Shown here: piece by piece, positions 16,006 through 26,390 of the stretch
Layout of the letters: every line of letters starts with the position of its first letter
How positions within the stretch are numbered: the first letter of the stretch is position 1
NCBI RefSeq assembly: GCF_002289565.1
Contig: NZ_NTFY01000001.1
Coordinates: 147,724 to 211,723 of the forward strand
Direction: 5' to 3'
From: Rhodopirellula sp. SM50
GTDB lineage: Bacteria > Planctomycetota > Planctomycetia > Pirellulales > Pirellulaceae
Length of the DNA stretch: 64,000 nucleotides
The notes under the pieces: model-generated
What the model saw: only the letters and a program-made list of their open reading frames with translations
The model's database searches: none
Told to the model about the DNA's origin: nothing
Translations under genes and position numbers: made by a program

Positions 16006-17256
16006 TTATTTCAAGCCCAACCCGCTGCCGCGTTTGTCGAGTGCGCCTTTGACGCCCAGCTGTCTGGGGTCGCGGGCGATTTTGTCGCTGAAGACTCGCA
16101 CGTCGTCCAGGATCGGGCGAATCTTGGCGGTCGCCATCTCGACGTTTTCGATCGTGCGGCGGAGTTGCCAGTAGATGTCCTCGTCATCGAGCAAGCGGCG
16201 GATCGTTCCGTTGCTGTTGTTCAACCCCGCACCAAAGGTTTCGACCTGCACCAAGGTGCGGTCCAGGTTGGCCAGGCTCTTCAGGACTTGGACCACCAAT
16301 TCGTCGCTGTTGGCTGCAATGGGGTCGGTGATTTTCTCGAAGTTTTCGATCGTCCCCTGAGCGGATTCGATCGCGTCGCGGACGCTATCGATGGTTTGGT
16401 CGACGTTCTGCACCGTCTTCTCCGCCGCGACGCCGACGTTTTCGAAGCGTTGTCCGACGCGTTCAAAACTCTCAAACGTCTTCTGGGTCGACTGCAGCGT
16501 GGTTTGGGCTTCGGTCAGCACGAGCGGAAGTTCACGAAGCGCTTCGGCCAGGCTGTCACGCAGTTCCGGGTTGCCGATCACGTTACGAATGTCACGCATC
16601 GCACCTTGAAATTCGATCAGCGCGTTGCGGGCGTCCTGTGCGACGTTTCCCATCTGGCCTTCGGCGTTCTGGACCACACCGTCGGCATTTTGGACGAGTT
16701 GATTGACGTTTTCGCCGACCGATTGCAAGGCTCCGCTGGCGGATTGTACCGCCTCCAGAGTTTCACGGACTTCGTCTTCCAAGTTGAACACCAAGCTGAA
16801 GGGGTCGGACGCTGGTGTTCCATAGGAGATTAACTGTTCGTCGGTGTACTTTTCGCTGCGAATCGTCTGCAATCGTCCTTTATGGATCGCCAGCAATTCG
16901 TCTTCGGTTCCTTTGACGAACTCCAGTTTCGCATCCCCGGTGATGATCGATTTGGTTTTGATTTTCGGAAGGTATTCATGGGTCAAGTTGGTTTGGTATT
17001 TGGGATCGATGCCGATGGTCAACAAGACATCATTCTCACGCAGTTCTTTGTCGATGACGCGTCCGATTTCAACGCCACGCAACAGCACTGGCGAGTTGGA
17101 GTTGATACCCTCTGCGGTCGGAAACTGAACCAGCAGTCGGAATTCACCGGTCAGCACGCGTGGCACGGCCCCGAACAAAAACGTCAAGATGATTCCGATT
17201 CCGATGGCGGCGATGACCAGTACGCCGACGCCGAATTTCAGTCTGCTATCGTCCAT
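16006..17256 (-). CDS. mlaD: MlaD/MCE-domain substrate-binding protein of a lipid ABC transporter
   Basis: The 416-residue protein has an N-terminal transmembrane anchor (residues about 9-30, FGVGVLVIAAIGIGIILTF). An MCE domain follows (about 38-115; FPTAEGINSNSPVLLRGVEIGRV). The rest is a long, mostly helical region with heptad-like spacing (150-400) rich in VQNA/VQNVDQTIDS segments. MCE proteins form hexameric rings that carry phospholipids across the periplasm. The size is about twice that of E. coli MlaD, as in many non-proteobacterial relatives with a helical C-terminal needle. The start is the ATG at 17254-17256, two bases after the mlaF stop. Confidence 0.88.
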   Translation of the reverse strand: MDDSRLKFGVGVLVIAAIGIGIILTFLFGAVPRVLTGEFRLLVQFPTAEGINSNSPVLLRGVEIGRVIDKELRENDVLLTIGIDPKYQTNLTHEYLPKIKTKSIITGDAKLEFVKGTEDELLAIHKGRLQTIRSEKYTDEQLISYGTPASDPFSLVFNLEDEVRETLEAVQSASGALQSVGENVNQLVQNADGVVQNAEGQMGNVAQDARNALIEFQGAMRDIRNVIGNPELRDSLAEALRELPLVLTEAQTTLQSTQKTFESFERVGQRFENVGVAAEKTVQNVDQTIDSVRDAIESAQGTIENFEKITDPIAANSDELVVQVLKSLANLDRTLVQVETFGAGLNNSNGTIRRLLDDEDIYWQLRRTIENVEMATAKIRPILDDVRVFSDKIARDPRQLGVKGALDKRGSGLGLK

Positions 17257-17258
17257 GA

Positions 17259-18062
17259 TTAACCCGTTATCTCCATCAGACGCTGACCGGCTTCGCCGCG
17301 AACGAATTGACGCACCCGATCGTCTTCGCATTGATCCAGCCCGGCGGGTGGGCCATCGTAGAGCACCTGGGGTTCGTCCTTGGCCAGTCTTGCTCGCGGG
17401 TAAAACATCAACACGCGGTCAGACACCTTTTGGGCCGTTCGCATGTCGTGCGTGACGATCACACTGGTGACCGGATAGCGACGGCGGACGTCCAACATCA
17501 GTTCATTGATCACGTCGCTCATGATCGGATCCAGCCCCGTCGTCGGTTCATCGTAGACGACCAATTCGGGCTGCAAGATAATCGCGCGGGCAATCCCAAC
17601 ACGCTTGCGCATGCCGCCACTCAATTCACTCGGTCGTTTCGAGATGACCGTGGGTGGCAATCCGACTTCTTGAAGGTGTTTTAAGACACGTTCGTGAATC
17701 TCGTCGTCATCGGCGGTGGTCGATTGTCGCATCGGAAACGCGACGTTGTCAAAAATCGTCATGCTGTCGAACAGTGCCGCATTTTGAAAGACGAACCCGA
17801 ACCGTCGACGAACGTCGCTGAGCGCCGGCGGCGACAGTGCTGAAAGGTCTTGCCCGTCAAAACGAAGTGTGCCGCGAGTCGGTGGGATCAGCCCCACGAT
17901 CGTTTTCATGAACACGGTTTTGCCACAACCGCTTTCACCGATCACCGCGACCGTCTCGCCGGCTTCGATCGAAACACTAATGTCTTTCAAAATCTTTTGG
18001 CCGTGAAAATCGACATGCAAATGCTGCACGTCGATCAGATGTTCTGCCGCAGAGTCACTCAT
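17259..18062 (-). CDS. mlaF: MlaF-like ABC transporter ATP-binding protein
   Basis: The 267-residue ATPase has Walker A GESGCGKTV, Q-loop VFQNAALFDSMTIFDN, signature LSGGMRKRVGIARAI, Walker B LVVYDEPTTGLDPI and the switch histidine in IVTHDM. The LSGGM(R/K)KR signature and TGLDPI are typical of the Mla/Ttg2A subfamily for phospholipid transport. It overlaps mlaE by four bases (18059-18062) and is followed two bases later by mlaD, so the three are clearly one operon. Confidence 0.93.
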   Translation of the reverse strand: MSDSAAEHLIDVQHLHVDFHGQKILKDISVSIEAGETVAVIGESGCGKTVFMKTIVGLIPPTRGTLRFDGQDLSALSPPALSDVRRRFGFVFQNAALFDSMTIFDNVAFPMRQSTTADDDEIHERVLKHLQEVGLPPTVISKRPSELSGGMRKRVGIARAIILQPELVVYDEPTTGLDPIMSDVINELMLDVRRRYPVTSVIVTHDMRTAQKVSDRVLMFYPRARLAKDEPQVLYDGPPAGLDQCEDDRVRQFVRGEAGQRLMEITG

Positions 18063-18949
18063 AGGATGTTCGCTCCTGCGGGGTACATGGCGAAATAGAT
18101 TTTGTCCAAGATGATGTTCAAGAACAAATCGATGGCCAAGATCATCACGAACGAATACACGAACGCCTGCGTCGCCGCTTTGCCGACGCCCTCGGCGCCC
18201 GGTTTGCAGTGAAATCCTTGGTAACAGCTGATCACGGCGATCATCCCGCCAAAGAAAACGCTCTTGAAAATTCCGCTGAATAAATCGAATCCGACCACGC
18301 CGTCACGGGAGTGCGTCAAATAGGCCGCATGATCGATGTCCAACACCATCACGCTGTAAAAGTAACCGCCGACGATGCCCATGAAATCCGCCATGATCGT
18401 GAGCGCCGGAATCAAAAAGATGCAGGCCAAAAACCGAGGCACCACCAGGTAGTGGATCGGATCGGCACCCATCGTCGTCAGCGCGTCGATTTGTTCGGTC
18501 ACTCGCATCGTCCCCAACACCGCCGCCATCGCGCTGCCGACCCGGCCGGCTAACATCGTCGCGGCCAGTACCGGCCCCAGTTCCCGGACCAGCGAGGTGT
18601 TGATCACCACTCCCAGATGGCTTTCCAATCCGATCGCGTGAAACTGGTAATAACTTTGAACGGCCAGCACCATTCCGATGAAGGTTCCCGTCAACGCCAC
18701 CACCGGCAGACTGAGCACACCGATTTGATAAAAGTTCACCAGCAACGTGCCACGCTGGGGCAACCGTGTGAAAATCCAAACCAGCATCTGCCAGGCAAAC
18801 AGGGCGATGTCGCCGACCGTCGCCACGCCGTTGACGACCGCCGCTCCCCACTGAACCACCCAGGCGTAAAGCATGTCCCGAATCGTGACAGACCCGTTCT
18901 CGGGCCGTCGTGGCGCTGGATCGTTTTGTGTGGAAACCGAAAGCGACAT
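18059..18949 (-). CDS. mlaE: MlaE-like permease of a lipid ABC transporter
   Basis: The 296-residue integral membrane protein has five to six hydrophobic segments. It carries the permease signature in LVRELGPVLAATMLAGRVGSAMAAVLGTMRVTEQIDAL, with the conserved E-Q motif. The C-terminal KSVFFGGMIAVISCYQGF and GVGKAATQAFV segments match MlaE. An N-terminal soluble extension (about 40 residues) precedes the first helix. It is the first gene of the mlaE-mlaF-mlaD operon and is transcribed divergently from ileS. Confidence 0.92.
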   Translation of the reverse strand: MSLSVSTQNDPAPRRPENGSVTIRDMLYAWVVQWGAAVVNGVATVGDIALFAWQMLVWIFTRLPQRGTLLVNFYQIGVLSLPVVALTGTFIGMVLAVQSYYQFHAIGLESHLGVVINTSLVRELGPVLAATMLAGRVGSAMAAVLGTMRVTEQIDALTTMGADPIHYLVVPRFLACIFLIPALTIMADFMGIVGGYFYSVMVLDIDHAAYLTHSRDGVVGFDLFSGIFKSVFFGGMIAVISCYQGFHCKPGAEGVGKAATQAFVYSFVMILAIDLFLNIILDKIYFAMYPAGANIL

Positions 18950-19320
18950 CGACTGGGCAGCGAGAGTTTGGGGCGGCGGAGCGTCGAATCGAAGCTACAC
19001 AAGCAAGTTTATCGGCAAGGCTGACTTTGCGGATGAGGGAAAATGTGCGGGTTGGCTTGCCGGTGGCGGTTGCGGGCTGACGGGCGGCGGGCCGCCCGAG
19101 GGGAATCCAGGCAGGGATAGGACCAATGGGACCGATAGGACCCATAAGTCGTCTGTGTCCCATCGGTCTTATTTCCCCCTCCTGCCGCCACCGCCCCTCC
19201 GGGGCGAGCCCGACCCAAAACCGATCCGCGTTCCCCCCAAATACTCCGCCTACGTCAAACGCCGAAATCCCATTACAATCCCGCTTCGCATTCGCTCCGA
19301 AAAACCCGTTTCAGCTTCCC
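18950..19320. other. Divergent promoter region mlaE/ileS
   Basis: No gene is supported in this stretch. It contains short repeated GGGACCGATAGGACC-type words (about 19118-19145) and a weakly complementary GTGTCCCATCGGTC (about 19155-19168). I saw no T-box or other recognisable riboswitch ahead of ileS. Confidence 0.5.
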
Positions 19321-22300
19321 ATGACAACGATGTCTGACTCCGCTGCCCCGTTTCGTGCCGCCCCCGCCAGCCCCAAATTCCCGGCTCTGGAAGAGCAGAT
19401 TCTGGAGTTTTGGCAGCAAAACGACGTCTACAAGCAATCGCTGCAGCGCCGCGCCGATGCACCTCCTTTTGTGTTTTTCGAAGGCCCCCCGACAGCCAAC
19501 GGGATGCCCCATCCAGGCCACTGTCTGACCCGCGCGATCAAGGACGTCTTTCCCCGCTACAAGACGATGCGGGGCTACCGTTGCGAACGAAAAGCGGGCT
19601 GGGACACGCACGGGTTGCCGGTCGAAGTCGAGGTCGGAAAAGAGCTGGGGATCCACAGCAAGGAGGAAATCGAGGCCTATGGTGTCGAACCCTTCATCCA
19701 AAAATGCCAGCAATCGGTCTGGCGTTACATGCAGGAGTGGCAGCGTCTGACCGAGCGACTGGGATTCTGGGTCGATCTCGAACAGGCCTACGTGACCTAT
19801 CACCAAAGTTACGTCGAGAGTGTTTGGTGGAGTCTGAAAAACCTGTTCGATCGCGGGCTGCTTTACCAAGGCCACAAGATCGTCTGGTGGTGGGCTCAGG
19901 GTGGCACCGCCCTCTCCTCAGGAGAGGTGGGCCAGGGCTATCGGGAAGTCGCCGATCCGAGCGTTTACGTGAAGTTTCCGCTGGTGGATCAGCCGTCGCG
20001 CAGTCTGCTGGTCTGGACCACGACCCCGTGGACGTTGCCCAGCAACATGTACGCCGCCGTTCATCCCGAACTGGAGTACTCGCTGGTCAAGCACGGCGAA
20101 ACCGGCGAAGAGTTTTATTTGGCGTCGGCGTTGGTCGAGAAGATCGCGGACAAGGCGAAGTGCGAATTCGAGCGGTTGGAAACGTGTCGCGGCACCGATC
20201 TGATCGGTCTGCGCTACACGCCGCCGTTTGACGGTTACCTGAAATCGACCGGCGACCCGAGCGGGACATTGAAGGTTGCCAGCGGTGACTCCAAAACCGA
20301 GCACCACTACTGGCGCGTCGTCGCGGCCGACTTTGTCACCACCGAGAGCGGTTCGGGCATCGTCCATCAAGCGGCGGCGTTCGGCGAAGTCGACTATGAA
20401 GTCTATGACGAACAGCGACGACGTTTTGTCGAGGGCGAACAACCTGAATTGCTCTGCGCGGTCGGCCCGGACGGGAAATTCAACGAAGCGGTTCCCGAAG
20501 CGTTTCTCGGCGTTTGGGTCAAAGACGCCGACAAGGCACTCTCGCGCGACCTCAAAGACCGCGGATTGATGTTCTTGCAGGAACAGTACCTGCACGATTA
20601 CCCGTTCTGTTGGCGGGCCGATCAAGATCCGCTGATCCAATACCCGCGCCGCAGCTGGTTCATTCGCACGACCAAGTTCCGTGACTTGATGCTGAAGAAC
20701 AATTCACAGATCGGCTGGCAACCCGAGCACATTCGTGACGGGCGGTTCGGGAACTTTCTCGAATCGAATGTCGACTGGGCGCTGTCGCGCGAACGCTACT
20801 GGGGCACGCCGCTGCCGATCTGGGTCTGCGAAGAAACCGGGCGGATGGATGCCGTCGGCAGTTACGAGGAATTGCTCGCCAAGCCCGGGATCCAAGGCAC
20901 CGAGGTCTGGCTGGAAGCCAAAGCGGCCAATCCGGAACTGGTCGACGATCTGCGGGTCCACAAACCGTACATCGACGAAGTCACTTATGATTCGCCGTTT
21001 GCCGATGGCAAACGGATGCGTCGGGTCAGCGAAGTCATCGATTGCTGGTATGACAGCGGTGCGATGCCGTTTGCCCAGTGGGGCTGGCCGCACACCGGTG
21101 ACCAGCAGTTCCAGTCACAATTCCCGGCCGACTTCATCAGCGAAGCGATCGATCAGACCCGTGGCTGGTTCTACAGCCAACTCGCGATCGCGACGATGCT
21201 GTTCGGTGAAGGGGCGTCGGTCGCCGAACCGGGGACCGACGTCGAAGCGATGAAGGTCAAAGAGCTCGACTACCCGCTGCCGTTCCGCAATTGCATCGTG
21301 CTCGGTCTGATGCTTTCCCAGTGGTGGGAGCATGAAGACGACCAGAAGAAGAAAACGATCTTGTTGGAAGAGTCCGAGACCAAGCAGCATCCCGGCAAGA
21401 AATTCAACAAGCAAGTCGGCAAGATGTCCAAGAGCCTGCGGAACTACCGCAGCCCCGAAGAGATCTTCGACCGCTACGGGGCCGACGCGCTGCGGTGGTA
21501 CCTGTTTGCCAATCAGGCGCCGTGGAACTCGATCATCTATGCCGAACAGTCGATCAAAGATTCGATCCCCGAGTTCTTGCTTCGCCTGTGGAACACGTTC
21601 AGCTTCTTCACGATCTATGCCGAGATCGACGGGTTTGACCCGCGTGATGCCGTTGCGGCCGACGATCAATTGACGCCGGAGTCGCTGGCGTCGGCGCCGA
21701 AATATCGGCCGGCATCCGAGCGTAGCGAGATCGATCGTTGGATTCTGTCGGAACTCAACCAGGCGACCGCCAAGGTGATCGACCGCATGGACGCCTTGGA
21801 CAACTACAACGCCTGCCAAGCGATTTCGTCGCTCTTGGACGGATTGAGCAACTGGTACGTCCGCCGCAGCCGCGATCGGTTTTGGGCCGCCGACAAAGAT
21901 TCGCAGGAGAAACACGACGCCTATTGGACGCTGTATGAAACGCTGTTGGAGCTGGTCAAGCTGGCTGCGCCCTTCACGCCGTTTCTGGCCGACACCCTGT
22001 GGCAACGTCTGACCGAACCCTTCGGCGACAAGACGTTGTGCAGCGTCCACCTCTGTGATTTCCCCGAGGTCGACGCCGAGCGGATCGATACCGATCTATC
22101 CGACTCGATGCGACTGTTGCGCGAGATCGCTTCGCTGGGACGCGCCGCACGGGCGAGTGAAAAATTGAAGGTGCGTTTGCCGTTGTCCGAAGTCACGGTG
22201 ATTCTGACCGACGATTCCCAGATCGCCTGGCTGCAAAACCACGACGCCCTGGTGCGTGAAGAACTGAACGTCAAAACCGTTCACTACACCACCGATGGCG

Positions 22301-22839
22301 ACCAGTATGTCCAATACACCGTCGTGCCGAACTTCAAACGACTCGGCCCGAAAGTCGGCAAGCAAGTGCCTGCGGTCAAGAAGGCGCTCGCCGCTGCCGA
22401 CGGGAACGAGTTGTTGAACCAGTTGCAAGCCGACGGTGTTGTGAAACTCGAGCTCGGTGACAACGTGATCGAATTGGACGGGGACGACATCGAAGTTCGC
22501 TTGCAAGCCAAAGAGGGCTGGGCCGCCGCACAGGGGCTCGGGTCCGTTGTCGTCTTGCACACCGAGGTCACCCCGGAACTGCAACGTGAAGGAATCGCCA
22601 ACGATCTGATTCGCGGCATTCAGAATCAACGCAAAGCGATCGATTGCCAGTACACCGATCGGATCCGCGTCGCGATCGATTCGGCCAGCGACGAGGTGAC
22701 CCAAGCGATCGAGGAGCACCGGGCGAACATCTGCAACGAAACGCTGGCCGATTCACTGGAGATCGGCACGATCGAGGGCGTCGATTCGGCCGCGTCGGAG
22801 CACGGCGGCGTGTTCGTCGCCAAGGCGACCGCGTCATGA
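19321..22839 (+). CDS. ileS: Isoleucyl-tRNA synthetase
   Basis: This class I aminoacyl-tRNA synthetase charges tRNA-Ile. The 1172-residue product has the HIGH-equivalent HPGH at residues 64-67 ([16 protein letters not shown]) and KMSKS at 701-705 ([10 protein letters not shown]). [17 protein letters not shown] and the editing-domain [18 protein letters not shown] lie between them. The anticodon-binding region lies around 800-950, and a long C-terminal extension follows. Length and the C-terminal part resemble the eukaryote-like IleS2 type rather than the zinc-finger-terminated E. coli type. The start is the ATG at 19321; a second possible ATG is at 19330. The stop overlaps purN. Confidence 0.95.
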   Translation: MTTMSDSAAPFRAAPASPKFPALEEQILEFWQQNDVYKQSLQRRADAPPFVFFEGPPTANGMPHPGHCLTRAIKDVFPRYKTMRGYRCERKAGWDTHGLPVEVEVGKELGIHSKEEIEAYGVEPFIQKCQQSVWRYMQEWQRLTERLGFWVDLEQAYVTYHQSYVESVWWSLKNLFDRGLLYQGHKIVWWWAQGGTALSSGEVGQGYREVADPSVYVKFPLVDQPSRSLLVWTTTPWTLPSNMYAAVHPELEYSLVKHGETGEEFYLASALVEKIADKAKCEFERLETCRGTDLIGLRYTPPFDGYLKSTGDPSGTLKVASGDSKTEHHYWRVVAADFVTTESGSGIVHQAAAFGEVDYEVYDEQRRRFVEGEQPELLCAVGPDGKFNEAVPEAFLGVWVKDADKALSRDLKDRGLMFLQEQYLHDYPFCWRADQDPLIQYPRRSWFIRTTKFRDLMLKNNSQIGWQPEHIRDGRFGNFLESNVDWALSRERYWGTPLPIWVCEETGRMDAVGSYEELLAKPGIQGTEVWLEAKAANPELVDDLRVHKPYIDEVTYDSPFADGKRMRRVSEVIDCWYDSGAMPFAQWGWPHTGDQQFQSQFPADFISEAIDQTRGWFYSQLAIATMLFGEGASVAEPGTDVEAMKVKELDYPLPFRNCIVLGLMLSQWWEHEDDQKKKTILLEESETKQHPGKKFNKQVGKMSKSLRNYRSPEEIFDRYGADALRWYLFANQAPWNSIIYAEQSIKDSIPEFLLRLWNTFSFFTIYAEIDGFDPRDAVAADDQLTPESLASAPKYRPASERSEIDRWILSELNQATAKVIDRMDALDNYNACQAISSLLDGLSNWYVRRSRDRFWAADKDSQEKHDAYWTLYETLLELVKLAAPFTPFLADTLWQRLTEPFGDKTLCSVHLCDFPEVDAERIDTDLSDSMRLLREIASLGRAARASEKLKVRLPLSEVTVILTDDSQIAWLQNHDALVREELNVKTVHYTTDGDQYVQYTVVPNFKRLGPKVGKQVPAVKKALAAADGNELLNQLQADGVVKLELGDNVIELDGDDIEVRLQAKEGWAAAQGLGSVVVLHTEVTPELQREGIANDLIRGIQNQRKAIDCQYTDRIRVAIDSASDEVTQAIEEHRANICNETLADSLEIGTIEGVDSAASEHGGVFVAKATAS

Positions 22840-23420
22840 GCGGCGAGACGACCCGACTGCCGATCGCCGTCTTTTTAAGCGGCGGCGGCAGGACGCTGGA
22901 AAATCTGTTGCGACATCGCGACGAGCATGGCCTGCCGATCGATGTCCGGTTGGTGATCAGCAGTCGTGACGGCGTCCGTGGCATTGAGATCGCTCACAAC
23001 GATGGCATCGAGACACTGGTGGTTCGCAAACGCGATCATGATGATGCGAGCTACAGTGACGCGATGTTCGAACCCGTTCGCCGCTGCGGCGCGAAGTACG
23101 TGGTGATGGCGGGGTTTTTGAAGCACGTGTTGATTCCCGATGATTTCGAAAACCGTGTGATCAACATTCACCCCTCGCTGTTGCCGGCGTTCGGCGGCCA
23201 AGGCATGTATGGCCGCAACGTCCATGCCGCGGCGATCAAGCGTGGTGTCACGATCAGCGGTTGCACCGTGCACTTCGTCGACAATCAGTACGACCATGGT
23301 CCGATTATCTTGCAACGCGCCTGTGACGTGCGTGCCGAGGACACGCCCGACAGCCTCGCCGCCCGGGTGTTCGAGCAAGAGTGCGAAGCCCTGCCGGCGG
23401 CGCTGCGGACGTTGAGCTGA
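22836..23420 (+). CDS. purN: Phosphoribosylglycinamide formyltransferase
   Basis: PurN transfers a formyl group from 10-formyl-tetrahydrofolate to glycinamide ribonucleotide in purine synthesis. The 194-residue product has the phosphate-binding [13 protein letters not shown], the catalytic [12 protein letters not shown] segment (Asn and His) and the conserved Asp in [11 protein letters not shown]. The usual order SGxGSN is changed to SGGGRT. The start ATG (22836) overlaps the ileS stop by four bases, so the two are translationally coupled. Repeats begin only a few bases after the stop codon. Confidence 0.9.
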   Translation: MSGETTRLPIAVFLSGGGRTLENLLRHRDEHGLPIDVRLVISSRDGVRGIEIAHNDGIETLVVRKRDHDDASYSDAMFEPVRRCGAKYVVMAGFLKHVLIPDDFENRVINIHPSLLPAFGGQGMYGRNVHAAAIKRGVTISGCTVHFVDNQYDHGPIILQRACDVRAEDTPDSLAARVFEQECEALPAALRTLS

Positions 23421-23989
23421 GATGATGTACGTCACGCGGTGCGTGAGCGCGTGTAGGTCACGCTGTGCGTGACATCAACCTCGTTCCAAGGCTCTGCCTT
23501 GGAACGCAAGGCCGGTGTGGCTCTCGCCACACGCCCGCAGTAGCCAGGAGGCGGGAGCCTCCAAGACAGTGTGTTCCCAGGCGGAGCCTGGGAACAAGAG
23601 TGGTGCAGTGGGGTAAGCATCTTGCTTGCCTTCCTCGTCGGCTCCGCCGACGAACCTGCGAGGCAGGAGCATCCGGGCCAGTGTGCGCCCAGCGGAGCGG
23701 GAGCAAGATCGGGAGGTCACGCGGAGCGTGGCGTCAGGCAAGCTGGAAGCTTACCCCACTTTTATCCGCTTGTTCACAGGCGGAGCCCTACGCCGTGAAC
23801 GATTTATTTCCTGTGTTTGACGAGGTTTTAGCGGCAGGGCGCAAGCCCTCCGGTTCCACATCGTTGCCAACACACCGGAGGGCTCGCGCCCTACCGCTAA
23901 AAAAGTCGTTCACGGCGTAGGGCGGAGCCTGGGGACAAGAGTGGGACGTCACGCGGAGCGTGACAGGCAGATGGCATGCACAGCATGCC
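23421..23989. repeat. Repeat cluster between purN and the NtrC-type regulator
   Basis: This 569-base gap is almost wholly made of dispersed repeats. It holds GTAGGTCACGCTGTGCGTGA (23453), a GTTCCAAGG/CCTTGGAAC palindrome (23482-23505) and GTTCCCAGGCGGAGCCTGG (23574-23592). A GGCAAGCTGGAAGCTTAC word (about 23738) also occurs near 37487. The TTAGCGG-family palindrome lies at 23786-23922. The last 20 bases belong to the TAGGGCATGC family and include the stop of the minus-strand gene. Confidence 0.8.
23786..23922. repeat. TTAGCGG-family palindrome flanked by a 5-bp direct repeat
   Basis: Perfect 17-base arms CCCTACGCCGTGAACGA (23786-23802) and its complement (23906-23922) enclose an inner pair of TTAGCGGCAGGGCGCAAGCC-type arms. 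CGGAG occurs immediately on both sides (23781-23785 and 23923-23927), as expected of a target-site duplication. The surrounding sequence is itself a GGCGGAGCCTGG repeat, so the element appears to have inserted into another repeat. Confidence 0.8.
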
Positions 23990-25441
23990 CTACCGTTCCA
24001 TGGCGAATTGCAGCCGTGGATCGTCCAGTCCCAGACGCTTCATCTTTTTGTAGAGCGTCGTGCGATTGATTTCCAAGGCGTCGGCCGTTGCCGCTCGGTT
24101 CCAATTGTGGCGGCGGAGTGAATGCAGGATGATCTCGCGTTCGGGGCCTTCGAGTGCTTCGCGTAGACTCTTGTTTTGATAACTGGCCGGCGTCATCGCA
24201 AACGGCTTGAGCGTGTTTTCGCCGGCGGCCTGTGGGATCGCCGATGCCAGCGGATCGGCCACGCGGCCCAAGATTTCCGGCGGCAGATCTTCCAGCGTCA
24301 GCACGTTGTCGCGAGAGAGCAGCACCGCACGTTCGACGACGTTTTGCAATTGTCGAACGTTGCCGGGCCAGCGATACGATTGCAGGGTCGCCATGGCGTG
24401 TTGATCAAAGCCTTCGATTTCCCGCCCGCACGTTTCGGCCGCCTCACGCAGGAAGTGATCGACCAACAAGGGGATGTCGCCGACGCGCTCACGCAGTGAT
24501 GGCAGTACGATGTTGACGACGTTGATCCGGTAGTACAAGTCTTGTCGAAACGAACCCTCGGTCACCGCACGGGAAAGGTCTTCGTTGGTCGCCAGGATCA
24601 CGCGGGTGTCGACCGAGTGTGTGTGCGTGCCGCCGAGTTGTTCGAATTGAAATTCCTGAAGCACCCGCAGTAGTTTGACTTGCATCGCCGCAGTCGCGGT
24701 TCCGATCTCGTCGAGAAACAAGGTGCCCTTGTCGGCCAATTGAAACTTGCCGACCCGATCGCCGCTGGCACCGGTGAAGGCGCCTTTGACGTGGCCGAAC
24801 AATTCGCTCTCGAGCAGATTGTCCGGGAGTGCCCCACAGGCGACTTCGACGAACGGTTTGCCACGACGGGAACTGCGTTCGTGGATCGCGCGGGCGATCA
24901 TGCTTTTGCCCGTTCCGTTTTCGCCGGTGATCAAGATCGATGCCCTGGCATCGGCCACACTGTCGATCACATCGAAGATTTTCATCATTCGATAGTCGTG
25001 ACTGAGAATGTTCTCCAGCCCGCTTCGGCTGTCGAGCCGCTGGCGAAGCTTCTGGTTCTCCAGCGTAATGTCTCGTTGAGAAACCGCGCGGCTGATCGCC
25101 AAGTTCAATTCGTCGTCGATCAGCGGCTTGGTCAGTAAGTCGAACGCGCCGGCTTTGATCGCTTCGATCGCTGTGTCGGGTGTCGCGTAGCCGGTCATCA
25201 CCAGCACGGTGGTTTCCGGGTGCTTTTGCCGCGTGTGGTGAATCAGCTCGAACCCGTCTTCGTCACGCAGCCGGAGATCCGTGATCACCAAGTCGAAGCG
25301 ATGTTCGTCCTGGCTCGCTTTGGCGCCGTTTAGACAATCCGCAATGTGGATCGTGTGCCCAATTTCCCGCAGCCATTCGGCCATCGACTGGACCAAGTGC
25401 CAATCATCGTCGACAAGCAAAATGGAGGCGGGTTCTTTCAT
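23990..25441 (-). CDS. Sigma-54-dependent response regulator, NtrC family
   Basis: The 483-residue protein has a receiver domain (residues 5-120; VDDD acidic pocket, phospho-acceptor in VITDLRL, TKPL). The AAA+ domain (about 145-380) has Walker A GENGTGKS, the sigma-54-contacting GAFTGA loop and Walker B GTLFLDEIG. The C-terminal Fis-type helix-turn-helix is NRAATADALEINRTTLYKKMKRLGL. It activates sigma-54 promoters when phosphorylated. No histidine kinase is next to it, so the partner is unknown. It is divergent from a LuxR-type response regulator. The stop codon TAG lies in a TAGGGCATGCTGTGCATGCC repeat. Confidence 0.93.
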   Translation of the reverse strand: MKEPASILLVDDDWHLVQSMAEWLREIGHTIHIADCLNGAKASQDEHRFDLVITDLRLRDEDGFELIHHTRQKHPETTVLVMTGYATPDTAIEAIKAGAFDLLTKPLIDDELNLAISRAVSQRDITLENQKLRQRLDSRSGLENILSHDYRMMKIFDVIDSVADARASILITGENGTGKSMIARAIHERSSRRGKPFVEVACGALPDNLLESELFGHVKGAFTGASGDRVGKFQLADKGTLFLDEIGTATAAMQVKLLRVLQEFQFEQLGGTHTHSVDTRVILATNEDLSRAVTEGSFRQDLYYRINVVNIVLPSLRERVGDIPLLVDHFLREAAETCGREIEGFDQHAMATLQSYRWPGNVRQLQNVVERAVLLSRDNVLTLEDLPPEILGRVADPLASAIPQAAGENTLKPFAMTPASYQNKSLREALEGPEREIILHSLRRHNWNRAATADALEINRTTLYKKMKRLGLDDPRLQFAMER

Positions 25442-25748
25442 GTCGGGCGTGGGGATCGTGCGAGGAATTGGGGCCGAGCGCGATGCAGCGCGTTCTCTCT
25501 CACGTTTTCCTAGGTCGCCGTTAGCGTCCGGGCAAAATCCAAATCGTGTGTTTCGTGTTGCTCGCCCCCCGTGCCTGCCCCTCTCGCGGCGAATTTGTAC
25601 TTATTTTAGGGGGCAGGGGTGGGGCGATATGCGAAAAATTCCCATATTAACCCCACACTCCCGACGCAAATACGCCATTTTTAGGGGAGTTCGCTCCTGG
25701 CGTTTGTGGGAGCGGTTTGGAATCAAATCAGAGGCAGGTAGGATTGCA
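25442..25748. other. Divergent promoter region between two response regulators
   Basis: No gene was recognised. The segment has an AT-richer island (about 25600-25690) with two similar words, TATTTTAGGGG (25610-25620) and ATTTTTAGGGG (25677-25687). An inverted TGCCCCT/AGGGGCA pair flanks 25577-25620. These may be regulator sites, but no established motif was identified. Confidence 0.4.
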
Positions 25749-26390
25749 ATGTCGTTAAAAACGCTGGTCGTCGACGACCATGAAGCAGCTCGTCTCGGGC
25801 TCATGGAATTATTGGTCGGGACGGCGATCAGTGTCGCGCACACGGTTCCCGACGGTGAGAGCGCGCTGCGGTATCTGGATGAAGGCAGCATCGACGCGGT
25901 GCTGATCGATGTTCAGATGAAGAAGATGGACGGTTTGACGCTGTTAACATCGATTCGCCAGGCGCATCCCAACTTGCCTGTCGTCTTGATCAGCGCGTAC
26001 GACTATCCCGTTTACCTCGCCCGCGCGGTTGCCAACGGGGCTCATGATTACGTGCTCAAGAGCGATTCGGCAACCAAGATCGAACAGACGCTCAGTCATG
26101 CGTGCGAAAACGGATCGGCGTACCCGGGTGGTCGTCTGGACAACGTCCGCAAAAAGATGTCCGAGACGATCCGCTCGACACAACTTCCGCCGGAATTGCC
26201 GGTGACGTCTCGCGAGGCCCAGGTGCTCCGTCACATCGCGTTCGGGCTAAGCAACCGGGAGATCGCCAAGTCGTTGGGGATCAGTGTTGAGACTGTCAAG
26301 GAACACGTGCAGAATATCTTGCGCAAGACGGGGGCCTCGGATCGCACTGACGTTGCGGTCCGGGCCGTACGTCTGGGGTTGGTCGACTAG
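25749..26390 (+). CDS. LuxR/NarL-family response regulator
   Basis: The 213-residue protein has a receiver domain (residues 3-118; VVDDHE, phospho-acceptor Asp in VLIDVQMKKMDG, and KSDS with the conserved Lys). The C-terminal LuxR-type helix-turn-helix is TSREAQVLRHIAFGLSNREIAKSLGISVETVKEHVQNILRK. It is expected to bind DNA as a phosphorylated dimer. No sensor kinase gene adjoins it. It shares its upstream region with the NtrC-type regulator on the other strand, so cross-regulation is plausible. The start is the ATG at 25749, preceded by a purine-rich GAGGCAGGTAGG stretch. Confidence 0.92.
   Translation: MSLKTLVVDDHEAARLGLMELLVGTAISVAHTVPDGESALRYLDEGSIDAVLIDVQMKKMDGLTLLTSIRQAHPNLPVVLISAYDYPVYLARAVANGAHDYVLKSDSATKIEQTLSHACENGSAYPGGRLDNVRKKMSETIRSTQLPPELPVTSREAQVLRHIAFGLSNREIAKSLGISVETVKEHVQNILRKTGASDRTDVAVRAVRLGLVD

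Noticed and set aside
15790..16833. 347-codon plus-strand frame opposite mlaD
   Set aside because: It is antisense to the MCE protein; only the minus strand shows the domain pattern.
18950..19320. T-box leader upstream of ileS
   Set aside because: No antiterminator or specifier structure was seen, and T-boxes are not expected in this phylum.
25730..25751. Sigma-54 promoter ahead of the LuxR-type regulator (AGGCAGG...TTGCAA)
   Set aside because: The GG-GC spacing is one base too long and the site overlaps the start codon.
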